Assembly: GCF_910594005.1 (NCBI RefSeq)
Contig: NC_057815.1
Coordinates: 82,259,552 to 82,323,551, forward strand
Length of the DNA: 64,000 nucleotides
Direction: 5' to 3'
Source: Cervus elaphus
Taxonomy: Eukaryota; Chordata; Mammalia; Artiodactyla; Cervidae
The notes under the pieces are model-generated. The model did not search any database. It worked only from the letters and a program-made list of their open reading frames with translations, and was not told the origin of the DNA. Every line of letters starts with the position of its first letter. Position 1 is the first letter of the stretch. The position numbers were made by a program, and so were the translations under genes. Below, piece after piece: positions 47,374 to 58,549 of the stretch.

Positions 47374-47565
47374 GGCTTCCCTGGTGGCTCAGCTGGTAAA
47401 GAATCCGCCTCAATGCAGGAGACCTGTGTTCGATCCCTGGGGTGGGAAGATCCCCTGGAGAAGGGAAAGGCTACCCACTCCAGTATTCTGGCCTGGAGAA
47501 TTCCATGGACTGTATAGTCAATGGGGTCACAAAGAGTCAGACACGACTGAGGAACTTTCACTTTC
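47374..47565 (+). mobile_element. full-length Bov-tA SINE, young, with 17-bp target-site duplication
   Basis: Very close to the Bov-tA consensus as I know it: GGCTTCCCTGGTGGCTCAGC head, tRNA-like box A and box B, GGAGAATTCCATGGACTG body and CGACTGAGGAACTTTCACTT tail. Flanked by a perfect 17-bp repeat ATTTAGGTGATTTCAGG (47357-47373; 47566-47582). Inserted at the edge of an old MIR. Confidence 0.97.
47385..47437 (+). promoter_or_regulatory. RNA polymerase III box A and box B of the Bov-tA
   Basis: TGGCTCAGCTGG (47385-47396) matches the tRNA box A pattern and GTTCGATCCC (47428-47437) matches box B. Both look intact, so transcription by RNA polymerase III is possible in principle. Activity is inference. 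Confidence 0.7.
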
Positions 47566-47584
47566 ATTTAGGTGATTTCAGGAC

Positions 47585-47795
47585 CCTGGGCCTGCCATTT
47601 ACTAGCTGTGTTGTATTCTGTATATTAATTTACTTTTCTATCAATTCTTCTTTCAAAAATGAAGTTGATAATAACCCATCATAATATTGCTGTACCTATT
47701 CCTGAAGTATTTTATTAAAGCATTTAACACAGTTACTAGCACATACAAAACACTCAGTGAACATCACTTAGAATTAATATTATTATTGTCACCTT
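47585..47795 (+). mobile_element. MIR SINE
   Basis: Forward MIR: GGGCCTGCCATTTACTAGCTGTG, then a poorly matching middle and CACAGTTACTAGCACATACAAAACACTCAGTGAAC at the 3' end. The Bov-tA next to it landed at its start. Confidence 0.75.
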
Positions 47796-47799
47796 CTTA

Positions 47800-48055
47800 A
47801 TTATTAAAACACAATTTTATGATTATATTGCAATTATGTATAATACATAGATTATTTAAGGAAACTAAACATTCTCTTAATGTAATGTGGTAACGTTAAC
47901 TCCCTTTCTACCAAATGATCCATCCACCACAGAACGTGTGCCTGTCCTGCTTTTAGGTCCAAACTAGGAAAACAAGGCAATGGCATAAAAATGCATAAGT
48001 AAATTTCACTCTGATATAACATTTAAATAGGGTTAAGACAGAAACTATGTTATAA
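47800..48055. other. no gene seen
   Basis: Short AT-rich spacer before the BovB. Confidence 0.5.
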
Positions 48056-48429
48056 TGTCAGGCTATATATTATCACTTTGCATATTTAACTTATATGCAG
48101 AGTACATGATACAAAATGCCAGACTGGATGAGTCACAAGCTGGAATCAGCAACCTCAGATATGTAGATGATACCACCCTAATGACAGAAAGTGAAGAGGA
48201 ACTAAAGAGCCTCTTGATGAAGGTGAAAGAGGAGAGTGAAAAAATTGGCTTAAAACTCAACATTCAAAAAACTAAGATCATGGCATCCAGTCCCATTATT
48301 TCATGGCAAATAGATGGGGAAAAAATAAAAACAGTAGCACATTTTATTTTCTTGGGCTCCAAAATCACTGTAGATAATGACTGCAGCCATGAAATTAAAA
48401 GCTGCTTCCTTCTTGGAAGAAACCTATGA
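48055..48429 (+). pseudogene. BovB reverse transcriptase fragment with YVDD box
   Basis: 124 open codons: LFNLYAEYM-like block, LRYVDDTTLM with the active-site box at 48160-48171 (YVDD; other copies here show YADD), then KIGLKLNIQKTKIMAS and the ISWQIDGE block. Frame ends at a TGA where the consensus reads KVMTNLDS. No endonuclease or RT fingers. Confidence 0.9.
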
Positions 48430-48950
48430 TCAACCTAGACAGTATATTAAAAAGCAGAGACAACTTTGCTGACAAAGGTCCATCTAGTCAAAGCTATGGT
48501 TCTTCCAGTAGTCATGTATGGATGTGAGAGTTGGACCGTAAAGAAGGCTGAGCACTGAATAATTGATGCTTTTGAACTGTAGTGTTAGATAAAACTCTTG
48601 AGAGTCCCTTGGACTGCAAGGAGATCAAACCAGTCAGTCCTAAATGAAATCAAACCTGAATATTCCTTGGAGGGACTAATGGTGAAGCTGAAGCTCCACT
48701 ACTTTGGCCACTACTGATGGGAAGAGCCAATTCATTGGAAAAGACCCTGATACTGGGGAAAATTAAAGGCAGGAGGAGAAGGGGCTGACAGAGGACTAGA
48801 TGGTTGTATGGCATAACCCACTCAATGGACATGAGTCTGAGCCAACTCTGGGAGATAGTGAAAGATAGGGAAGCCTGGCGTGCTGCAGTCTATGGGATCA
48901 CAAAGAGTCAGACATGACTTAGTAACTGAACAATAACAAAAATTTTTAAA
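48057..48950 (+). mobile_element. BovB 3' part with polymerase active-site region
   Basis: A 5'-truncated BovB of about 890 bp starting in the RT palm and ending at the tail TTAGTAACTGAACAATAACAAAAA. Stops and indels are scattered from 48430 onward. Moderately old copy. Confidence 0.94.
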
Positions 48951-48954
48951 TGAC

Positions 48955-49285
48955 ATGACTTCTATATTTATATTACTTAAGATGGAACACATTAGAGACA
49001 TACTTAGCATGTAAGACGATACAGTGTGAAGCAATGATTACATGTGGTAACATGGTCTGTTGCTGCTGAAGTTTGTATTTGTTACCATATAGAAACTGTC
49101 AGGCCATGAGCAAAGAGGTACAGCTTGCTTTGGAGTGATACTGGTAGCAATTTGAAAAGAAGAAAAGTGAGTTAGAAATTATTTAAAACAGGTTAAAATT
49201 ATTCATTTTGTAAATGATTAAAAACAGAAAGAACACTACACCCCTCGGGGGCGCGGGGGGAAGACATTAGCTAGAACTAAAATTT
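48955..49285. other. no gene seen; short GC-rich run
   Basis: AT-rich spacer containing CCCCTCGGGGGCGCGGGGGG at 49241-49260, strikingly GC-rich against its surroundings. Confidence 0.5.
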
Positions 49286-49289
49286 ACTG

Positions 49290-49450
49290 TTGTGCTCAGT
49301 CGCTTCAGCTGTGTGTTTGACTCTTTGCAAACCTATGGACTACAGCCTACAGTGCTCCTCTGTCCATGGGTTCTCCAGGCAGGAAATCCGGAGTGAGTTG
49401 ACATTCCCTCTTCCTGGGGATCTTCCCGACCCAGGAATTGAAACCGCATA
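49290..49450 (-). mobile_element. Bov-tA SINE
   Basis: Minus-strand Bov-tA: TGCTCAGTCGCTTCAGC tail, TCCATGGGTTCTCCAGGC body, GGGGATCTTCCCGACCCAGG box region. Head truncated at about 49450. Confidence 0.9.
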
Positions 49451-49565
49451 TTAAATTAAAAACATAATCAAGTTTAAAGGGATGTTCATGTTGAAACTTG
49501 CTATTTGAATTGTCTTCCTCTATGGCGGGCGCAAGTACCCAAACAGACATACATATACATGATAT

Positions 49566-49765
49566 GTGTGTGTGTGCTCAATTACTCAGTTATGTCTGAC
49601 TCTTTGGGACGCCACAGACTGTGGCCCGTCAGACTTCTGTCGGTGTTTTTCCAGGCAGGAATACTGGAGTGGGTTACCATTTCCTGCTTCAGGAGATCTT
49701 CCTGTCCCGATGATCACACCTGCTTCTCTTACGGCAGATTCTTTACCACTGAGCCACCTGGAAAG
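49566..49765 (-). mobile_element. Bov-tA SINE
   Basis: Minus-strand Bov-tA: tail GTGCTCAATTACTCAG, body AGGAATACTGGAGTGGG, head TTCTTTACCACTGAGCCACC. Full length, moderately diverged. Preceded by (TG)n. Confidence 0.92.
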
Positions 49766-49769
49766 ATTT

Positions 49770-50180
49770 CACATATATATCACAGTAGTTGCTCTCTTTT
49801 CTTGAGTACTTTTAGGAACATGTGAACTTTTATAAATCCAGCATGCTGCAGTCAATTACAATTACTGTTTTTGGAATATTTTAGCCACTGGGAAATAGTG
49901 CACAAAGCATTATAGACTCCTGTTACACATTCCCACCCAAGACCTGTAATTCAGCCACTTCTACATGATGAGATAAAATATCTTTAATTGTTTAAGAAAG
50001 ACAATAATAATTCTGCAAAGAGCAATGTAGAAAACAAACACACCACTTAAAGGAGAGAGTGGCATATGACCAAATAGTTAATCACAGAGCCCAGTTCAGC
50101 CTAACGAGGAACAACTGTCAACTCTTCTCTCTTATTCCGTAGAAGCATCAGCATTTTAACTGAGAAATGTGTCTGGAGAA
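49770..50180. other. no gene seen
   Basis: Unassigned AT-rich sequence. Confidence 0.5.
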
Positions 50181-50183
50181 GAG

Positions 50184-50345
50184 GTTCTCAGAGATTGGTT
50201 TCAAGGAGAATCTCCATGGAAAACTCTTGAAAATACAGATTCTAAGCCTGTGTGTCTGGGTTGGTGTCTGATAATCCAAAATTTAACAAACATCCCCAGA
50301 TAATTCTGATGCTGATGATTCATACTTGGGAAAAGATCCAGCAAA
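50184..50345 (+). mobile_element. MER5A-like (hAT-Charlie) DNA transposon
   Basis: GAGGTTCTCAGAGATTGG at the left and the GATAATTCTGATGCTGATG motif near the right edge match MER5A, with a decayed right terminus. Second MER5A in the window. Confidence 0.68.
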
Positions 50346-50349
50346 ACTG

Positions 50350-50914
50350 TTGGTAAGTTGATAATATTCAGACAGCTCGTAGGACTAACAGACTTCAATC
50401 TCCTGTCACTTCTCAAGCCTGTTGAGCTCACTGCTCTTCTTAATCCCTGTTTGTAAACCTCCTCGTGAACATAGGCTGCCTCAGTTTTGTATCCATCTTC
50501 TTTTATTTCTCTATCTATTCTAGGTAATCTAGACTTCAAGGATCTTGTAGGTCCAGTTATCTTCTTCAACTCCCAAAGTGGAAACCCCACTTATATTCCC
50601 TTAAGCACAATTTGCAAAATGGGATATGATCTTAGTATTGGCCCAGTCATTAAAGAATATCTCTACATAGTGTTTATTAAGAAATGTTAGCTTTGATGGC
50701 TAGAAAAAGAGGTTGAAAATTGGTGTGGGAGGAGTGTCAGTAAGAAAGAAGAAAGAGAAAAATCATTAATATGTGTTGAGTGCTTATTTTACATGCTTTG
50801 AATTAAGATTTTGGTATAGTTTAAACATCAGAGCAAACCCTATGTTGTTGTTAAATTTATATAAGTACATGCATATATCATATCATGTTATGCATTTTAA
50901 ATAATATATATTAT
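50350..50914. other. no gene seen
   Basis: Unassigned sequence; the minus frame at 50201-50590 partly crosses the MER5A and has no domain. Confidence 0.45.
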
Positions 50915-50928
50915 ATTTAATGTATCAT

Positions 50929-51208
50929 GCTGCTGCTGCTGCTGCTAAGTCACTTCAGTCGTGTCCGACTCTGTGCGACCCCATAGACGTCAGCCCACCA
51001 GGCTCCCACGTCCCTGGGGACTCTCCAGGCAAGAACACTGGAGTGGGTTGCCATTGCCTTCTCCAGTGCATGAAAGTGAAAAGTGAAAGTGAAGTCGCTC
51101 AGTCCTGTCTGACTCTTAGCCACCCCATGGACCGCAGCCTACCAGGCTCTTCCATCCATGGCATATTCCAGGCAAGAGTACTGGAGTGGGGTGCCATTGC
51201 CTTCTCTG
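50929..51208 (-). mobile_element. Bov-A2 (dimeric) SINE with 14-bp target-site duplication
   Basis: Two reversed Bov-A monomers separated by a GTGAAAAGTGAAAGTGAAG linker, starting with (GCT)n. Flanked by a perfect 14-bp repeat ATTTAATGTATCAT at 50915-50928 and 51209-51222. Well preserved and probably young. Confidence 0.97.
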
Positions 51209-51224
51209 ATTTAATGTATCATAT

Positions 51225-51585
51225 ATTTCACTATATTACAAATGCATATTTAAAGCTTACACTGATAAAGTAATTTTATAGGTACCAAGCTAACATGTAT
51301 GTAGTGTAGGAATGTAGTGTCACATTAGAGTCTGATACAAGAGTGATTTCATAAAAACTATGAGAGTGTGGAAAGGATACATAAAATAAAAGGAATGTTA
51401 TCAAGTTCTAAGGGGACAGATTTTAGTCCCTGCAATAGAGAAATTGATTCAACTGCACTAAAGAGGACACAATTGAAAAAGCATTGCAGCAAAAGAGATT
51501 TGGCTTTAGCATTAAAATGATATATTTGAGAACCTTGTACCTACAAACATGATGATGGAAAACTAGAATAATACTCTTTGATATT
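51225..51585. other. no gene seen
   Basis: AT-rich spacer. Confidence 0.5.
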
Positions 51586-51587
51586 TT

Positions 51588-53003
51588 ACCTATACTTCAG
51601 TATTCTTGCCTTGAGAACCCCATGAAGTATGAAAAGGCAGAAAGATATGAAACTGAAAGATGAACTCACTAGGTCAATAAGTGCCCAATATGCTTCTGGA
51701 GAAGAGTGGATAACTACAGGAAGAATGAAGAGATGGAGTCAAACTGAAAACAGTGCCCGGCTGTGGATGTGACTGGTGATGAAAGTCCAGTGCTGTAAAG
51801 ATCAATATTGCATAGGAACCTGGAATGTTATATACACAAGTCAAGGTAAATTGGAGTGGTCAAACAGGAGATGGCAAGTGTGAGCATCGACATTTTAGGA
51901 ATCAGTGAATTCAGATGGACCGGAGTGGGTGAATTTAATCCAGATGACCATTATATCCACCCCTGTGGGCAATAATCCCTTAGAAGAAATGGAGTAACCC
52001 TCATAGTCAACAGGAGAGTCCAAAATGCAGTACTTGGGTGCAATCTCAAAAATGACAGAGTGATCTCTATTCATTTCCAAGGCAAACCATTCAATATCAC
52101 AGTAATTCAAGTCTATGCCCCAACCACTAATGCTGAAGAAGTTGAAGATGATTTTCATGACTCAGATAATCATGATGGTGTGACCACTCACCTAGATCCA
52201 GATATCCTGGAATGTGACGTCAAGTGGGCCTTAGGAGGCATCACTACAAGCAAAGCTAGTGGAGGTGATGGAATTCCAGCTAAACTGTTTCAAATCCTAA
52301 TAGATGATGCTGTGAAAGTGCTGCATTTAATATGCCAGCAAATTTGGAAAACTCAGCAGTGGCCACAGGACTGGAAAAGGTCAATTTTCATTCCAATCCC
52401 AAAGAAAGGCAATGCCAAAGAATGTTCAAACTACCTCACAATTGCACTCATTTCATACGCTAGCAAGGTAATGCAAAATTTTTCAAGCCACGCTTCAATA
52501 GGACATGAACTGAGAACTTACATATGTTCAAACTGGATTTAGAAAAGGCAGAGGAACTAGAGATCAAATTGCCAACATGTGTTGGATCATAGAAAAAGCA
52601 AGAGAATTCCAGAAATACATCTACTTCTGCTTTACTGACTATGCTAAAGCCTTTGACTGTGTGGATCACCAAACTGTGGAAAATTCTTAAAGAGATGGGA
52701 ATACCAGACCACCTTACCTGCCTCCTGAAAAACATGAACGCAGGTCAAGAAGCAACTTTCAATTACTTTCAATAAGAGGCTCTTTAGTTCCTCCTCACTT
52801 TCTGCCATAAGAGTGGTGTCATCTGCATATCTGAAATTACTTATGTTTCTCCCGGGAGTCTTTATTCAAGGTTGTGCTTCATCCAGCCTGGCATTTCACA
52901 TGATGTACTCTGCATTAAGTTAAATAAGCAGGGTGAAAATATAACATCTTGACAAACTCCTTTCCCAATTTGGAACTAGTCTGTCATTCCAAGTCCAGTT
53001 CTA
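51588..53003 (+). mobile_element. BovB 5' part, internally deleted, with inverted end
   Basis: From 51588 to about 52763 it is forward: 5' UTR, endonuclease start (ILGISEF-like), then RT. At about 52140 the sequence jumps from the endonuclease VYAPTTNAEE block to the RT-proximal block, losing some 800 bp. From about 52778 to 53003 the next stretch of the same element (through the YADD region) is present but reversed. The element then stops without a 3' tail. Confidence 0.9.
52060..52542 (+). pseudogene. BovB endonuclease/RT fused remnant
   Basis: 160 open codons joining an endonuclease piece (FQGKPFNITVIQVYAP) to the RT N-terminus (TSKASGGDGIPAKLF, IWKTQQWPQDWKRS) through the internal deletion, which happens to keep frame. 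Downstream, FTDYAKAFDCVDH (about 52630-52670) is in another frame. No catalytic YADD in this orientation. Confidence 0.88.
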
Positions 53004-53009
53004 AAAAAT

Positions 53010-56000
53010 CCTTTCATAAAGCCAGCAAAGTCAGGATAGTTCCAAAGCTAGACTCTTATTCCAAAGAACTCCAAAGTTTTGTAATCCAGGTAGAACACAG
53101 AGAATACTTTAACAATTTAATCTGTCAATTTTCTTGCTAACACTAGAACAGTAGAAGTTCAATGTTAATGACAATTTCTTGGTAACATTTTTTCTTTTTC
53201 TAGGACAGCAACTTTGAACAAAATCAAACTCCAAATTGAAGATAGACACATAGAATATATGATGGTTGCCAGTTGGATCTTTTGTTTTTGATTTGATTGA
53301 ATGAATCATTAGATAGTTCAATTTTAATGTATTAATACTTAAATTTTACTAAACCTACTTGGAATTTTTCATGGCTGCCCTGACAACCAAAGATATCCTA
53401 TCCTATGCATACTATATTTTACTATTTAGTTGTACAGTGTATTTTTAGAAACCAAGAACAAACTATGGATAGCAATAGTGTATTGAATTTAAATTCTTTT
53501 TTGTCAAAATTATGATGCATTAAAGCTTAAGAAAGGTAATGGTGGCTTGTTTCTGGTGAAAATTAATAGTCATAATATGAACAAGATAAAGAATAAGAAA
53601 AAAATTGAATAATTTAAGTGACCTTAAATACCAGTAATTAGAATGGCAACCATAAATATAAAACCCTTTACTTACACAGATTGTCAACAATGTATTACAC
53701 CAAAGTATAACTGTTATTTATTATCAACATAATAGCAAGTAAATGCTAATAGAATTTTGCAAAGTTTAGCTTTAGTTATAAATTCTCACTATTGACTTAT
53801 GACACCAGGTTCTTATTCATAGTCATTTCATAAAAATGTTGGCAGTGCCAGCCTTTTAGGAGGCATATAGAACTTTTAAGTCTTTCTTGCGCCCTTCTCT
53901 GTGTATACTTGACTTTCTCTTCACCATAACTCCTCTTTCCACTTTTTTTCACTCAAGCAACTCAGCATATCTACTATTTTATGAATCTTCCCTCAATAGA
54001 TGCAAAAATTTAATGATGATTCATAAACAGGAAATCCCCATGTCTTAATTCACTAACCTAAAGCTTTGTTAATAAAAAGATAGACTTATAGATATTTATA
54101 CAGAGCAGGGCTTCTTTTGAAGTTTTCCCAGGCAAACTGAATTCCTGTGAAACCTTATATATGTTTTCATCTTTCTGTGTCTTCTCCTTCCATGATGTCT
54201 CTTTCCCCATAATGCCTTTATTTTCATGTGCCCAAACCTACCTGCTTAGTCCATTCACAGAAGAATATTTCTCCAAAGGAAATAGCCTTTTCCTTTGTCC
54301 AGTTCTGATCTCCTATCTTAAGGATGTTTCAGTATTTCGTCATTATTCTAGGCAATTTTCTCAGTCTACCCCTTGGTTATTTTTAATCTTTTCTGGCTTA
54401 GTGGGAAATAATTGATGAATAATAATGAAATACTTCCTAAAGTGATTAAATGTCAAAATGTTTAAGGTAAAAAAAACAAGTTCATTCTGACCTCTTAATG
54501 ATTTTCAGATTTGTAAAAGAGTACAGTCAACTCAGTTGTTCAGAAATAAAATGAGGTTTATTCAGTTGAGAAACAAGTACATTTTTGGTGTTCTTTGGAA
54601 TAGCACACATACACAAAATCACAAATTATCAATACTTAAAATAATTAGAAATGTTCTCAAAAACAAGTTCAAAAACTAGAATTATATCTAATGGATTTTA
54701 TTGTATATGGAGGGTTATGAATTTTTTTTTTTACTAATTCAGCACTTATGCTTATTGAACATAATTTTAGCTTTTTGCCTAGTATCTCTACTTTGTATTT
54801 AAGAGTATTTGAGAATGATAGGTACAGAGTTATTCAGATATGTTTTGTGGATTTGTTTTGAACATAAATTATAAGGATTGAGAGAAATGGAGAAGAAAGG
54901 ATAATTGTCAAATTGGTTGGAGAATAGAGGAGCAACATCAATTTCCTCTTTTTCCAAGTTGAATTCTTGGCAGGTAATTTGTTGTCAGAACTTTTGTACT
55001 GTCACTGATAGATAAACATAAATCTATGGAATTGTTCTATGAAATACTCTGACCATACAAACTAGAATGGAGTCTGATACTTTTTGTTGATACCCAAGTT
55101 TCTCAACAATAGTGATATTTCTTACCTAAAACAAATTGTTCTAACATAGAGCTTATGACTTATAATGGTTCTATGAACCAGCCCAGCAGTAAGCTTCAGA
55201 GATTTGATGAAATACAATGGCGCTGACTGCTGTGTACAAAATAATTGTTTTCACTTGTACTGTCCACGTTATTTAAATGGAATAGAAATAGTGAGAATAA
55301 TATATGAAGTGTTCCTGGTACAAACATCTCTTTATTGATAGTGGGCATTGATTTCACCAAAAGACTTTAGAGGTTTGATAAGTCAATTGCCTGGCTGAGA
55401 TACGCAAGCCTAGCTCTGGCTATGACTTCCAGGGGGTGCTTAAAAGACATTCAGAATTATTTGTTAAAAAAATCAAGTCACATTAATGAATACTTTTTCA
55501 TTTCATAGTGTATTTGTCCTCAGGCAAACTAGAAGGACTCTCTCTACCCACACTTTACCATTACCTGAGATAATTTTACCCCGAGCTACCTTTTTTTTTT
55601 TTTTGTAGTTGTCATTTATCCCTGCTTTTGGGTAGACTTCTGAATTAAATCAGGCAGCAAACATTGATAGGAAAACCTACAGAGGCATTGCTCTGATTGT
55701 ATAAATATAACTAACAGAGATTTTATGCAGGGCAGTAGGGGGTGACATACAAAGTAAAATAATTACGAGAAAACGGGGACATTTGAAATCTTAATTGATG
55801 ACACAGAAGGGGTTTATTTTGCTTGAAAATGAGAAGAAAAGACTGTAGTGCAGATTCAATGGGTCTCTTTTCTAATGCTTAACAAAATGAAGGAAAATAG
55901 GCCATGAGGTAAGGAGAACCTGGGCATAAGATGTAGTTGCTCTTTGGACATTGCCTGGTGAGAACAGGACGCGGTAAGGTGATGGTTGTGTCTGGTCATG

Positions 56001-56550
56001 TGCCTGTTTCTTTTTATCTTGTGGTTAGGTTGAGCCCCCGTTATTTTCATGTTTAAATCCTGTGTCCTAGCATAGAGGGGCACCTGGGAGGGACATATCA
56101 TGAATTCCTGTGACCACTCCTTTTGAATTTTCCTTATCAAACGCATGCTTTAAGGTTGAAAGTCCTCTTTCTGAAGTTAATCTCTGAGTATTGAGTTTAA
56201 ATTACTTTAAACTTTTTTTTTTTTTTTAAATAACAACTTGTGGGCTTATCTGTCTGTGGGGGCTTAGTAGTTTCAGCATCGTTTCTTGCACTAGCAGAGT
56301 TTCATCCACTAAATGAAAAAATACAGAAGGTGAAACAAATGATTTTCTCATGGTTGCATCAGTTGGCTTTATCAGACTCAGAAGATCAGGGTTAGTTGAT
56401 ACTGAAGTGGAAAGATCTTAAGGCAGGAAAAGAAACACAAAACGTGTAACTCTAGCTTTTCTCTATTTAGCAGCAAATAGGTACAAGTCAAGTTGCATTA
56501 AGAGTAGTAGCAGAAATTTTGTTTGTAAGGGAGGCAGATCTTTACCTCTG
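53010..56550. other. no gene seen; long unassigned stretch
   Basis: About 3.5 kb of AT-rich DNA without young repeats. 54160-54370 may be an old L2 piece (CTGTGTCTTCTCCTTCC and ATGCCTTTATTTTC-like words), not firmly. The minus frame at 55856-56146 has no domain. Confidence 0.4.
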
Positions 56551-56559
56551 CTCTTTTAG

Positions 56560-57060
56560 GATCTCCATTTGGACCTGAGAATTAAATTGACATAAGAAAG
56601 ATTAGCAGGGGAAAATGTACCTGTATATAGGAGTTTTAATAACAAAATAAAGACCCAAAAAGTGACTGGACCTAATTGTTTATATGCTAGGCCGAACAAA
56701 GAGAGGTGATATGGAAAAGTAACCAAAATATATGGGAAGACCACAGGCAGATAAGAGTTACTTTTAACAAGGTCTGTTTGAACAGATTTCTCTCAGCCTT
56801 GACTTCCTGTCTTTGGTGATAAGAATGTTTTTTTTGCTCCTGGTAAAAAAGCATGTTTCACGTGGGAGTTTTTTATCTCCTGCTTTCCTAAAGAAAAGGA
56901 AGGTCAGAATATCCTTCTTGCATCTGCTGTTTTTCAAGTGTCTTTAGCTCAAAATAATCCTTATGCTAAAGATGCATATTTTGGGGGCATGTTCTGCCCC
57001 CCTTGGTGTCCCTTCTGTGTGATACCTAGTTTGTCCAGTCCTCAGCGGTGGCGATCAGGG
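56560..57060. repeat. possible ancient LTR-like repeat
   Basis: A coherent old element is suggested by AAATTGACATAAGAAAGATTAGC, TTCAAGTGTCTTTAGCTC and GCATATTTTGGGGGC-type words, which I associate with an old mammalian LTR but cannot name. No coding sequence. Confidence 0.3.
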
Positions 57061-57179
57061 CTTCAGTCTCTATTTCTCACTAATTAAGTTGTGAGGCCAT
57101 CTCCTTCTGTTCTTTCCTCACCCCCTCATGTTGCACAAATGAGAACATACATTAAAAGTACATGTACACATCTCTGATA

Positions 57180-57270
57180 CTAATGGGGGTAGGCGCAAAC
57201 CCCTGAACACCCCCTGCCCCGCCACGTAAACCCACGCACCCCCATGCCCCCCGCTCACACGGCCCTGAGA
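57180..57270. repeat. C-rich low-complexity tract
   Basis: CCCC-rich stretch with repeated CCCACGCACCCCC-type words, unusual in its AT-rich setting and possibly able to form i-motif or G-quadruplex structure on the other strand. Confidence 0.7.
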
Positions 57271-57666
57271 TCATGCACACCAAAGGGTACGAATAAATGC
57301 TTGTGGTCACACTCACATACATACATGTTCTGGGATGCCGTTTTAGGTTCAGTTGTGAATCTACCCCTGGAAGTACATGAAATTAGATATCTCAGAAAGA
57401 GAACACTGGAAAATAAACATTAACTTATTCTACTACAGTGTTCTGTTCTGGATATCTGTATCATAAATATAACACAGGTTTTCCTGTGTTATTTTCCTTG
57501 AACTATTTTCCTTGAACATGGTAGTTACTGAATATATGTTATTGAAAGAATTCTGTATATAATGACTCATATACAGTGTCACATATATAATGTCATATAT
57601 TCACCCACTCCTTGCTTTGGAGTCAAAGCCCTTTTAATAATATGCGTTATTAATAATGGTATGGAT

Positions 57667-57864
57667 TGTTGTTTAGTCGCTAAGTCATGTCCTACTCTTT
57701 GTGACTGTAGCCTGCCAGGCTCCTCTGTCCATGAGATTTCCCAGACAAGAATACAGGAGTGGGTTGCCATTTCCTTCTCCAGCGGGTATTCCCAACCCAG
57801 GAACTGAACCTGCATCTCCTGAATTGGCAGGCAGATTCTTTACCACTGAGCCACCAGGGAAGCC
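57667..57864 (-). mobile_element. full-length Bov-tA SINE with 12-bp target-site duplication
   Basis: Minus-strand Bov-tA with head ACTGAGCCACCAGGGAAGCC intact on the right. Flanked by a perfect 12-bp repeat AATGGTATGGAT at 57655-57666 and 57865-57876. A short deletion removes part of the CCCCATGG segment. Frames on either strand here are shadows. Confidence 0.95.
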
Positions 57865-57879
57865 AATGGTATGGATACT

Positions 57880-58335
57880 CTTTATAAAAAAAGAAAGTGT
57901 ACATATAGCTCACAAATTGCTTAGAAACTATTCATAAGCAATGGAACCCAAGATAAGGTCTCTTAATTTAGTAAAATATCCTTTTTTCACAGAAAATGAA
58001 GCAATGACTTTGTTAAGCTACTGGGATAAATTAACATGTCTAGGGTATGAGCCCCAAATCCATGAGATTCAGTTTGCCCTTTCTACCATACCATTTTCTC
58101 TTCCTTCCTTTTAAAGATGAAAAGTAGCTTAATAAAATAATTAAGGATGCCCTAGTAGCAGAAGTCACTCAGGTCTACTTGTAACCTAAAACAAATATTA
58201 TAATTTTTTTTTTTATTGATCACTTAGGATAATTTAGATGTCACACATCATTCTCCTTTAAGCACAGGAGTAACACTAACTGGCCAGAATATCCTGAACA
58301 TCAGGCACTTAATTATTGTACTCATCTCTGTCTCT
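57880..58335. other. no gene seen
   Basis: AT-rich spacer with a poly-T run at about 58206-58217. Confidence 0.5.
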
Positions 58336-58340
58336 TGTGG

Positions 58341-58544
58341 TTTACTCACTTAAGTCGTGTCAGACTCTTGCGACCCCATAGACTGTAGCCTGCCAGGTTC
58401 CCCTGTCCATGGGATTTCCCAGGCAAGAATACTGGAGTGAGTTGCCATTTCCTTCTCCAGGGGATCTTCTTGACCTAGAGATCGAACCTGGGTCTCCTGC
58501 ATTGCAGGCAGATTCTTCTCTGATTGAGCCATCAGGGAAGCCTG
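58341..58544 (-). mobile_element. full-length Bov-tA SINE
   Basis: Minus-strand Bov-tA: tail ACTTAAGTCGTGTCAGACTC, box B region GATCGAACCTGGGTCTCC (complement of a near-perfect box B), head ATCAGGGAAGCC. Well preserved. Confidence 0.94.
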
Positions 58545-58549
58545 TCTGT

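Noticed and set aside
51588..53003. Twin-priming explanation for the inverted BovB end
   Set aside because: Twin priming leaves the 3' end and inverts the 5' part. Here the 5' part is forward and no 3' end exists.
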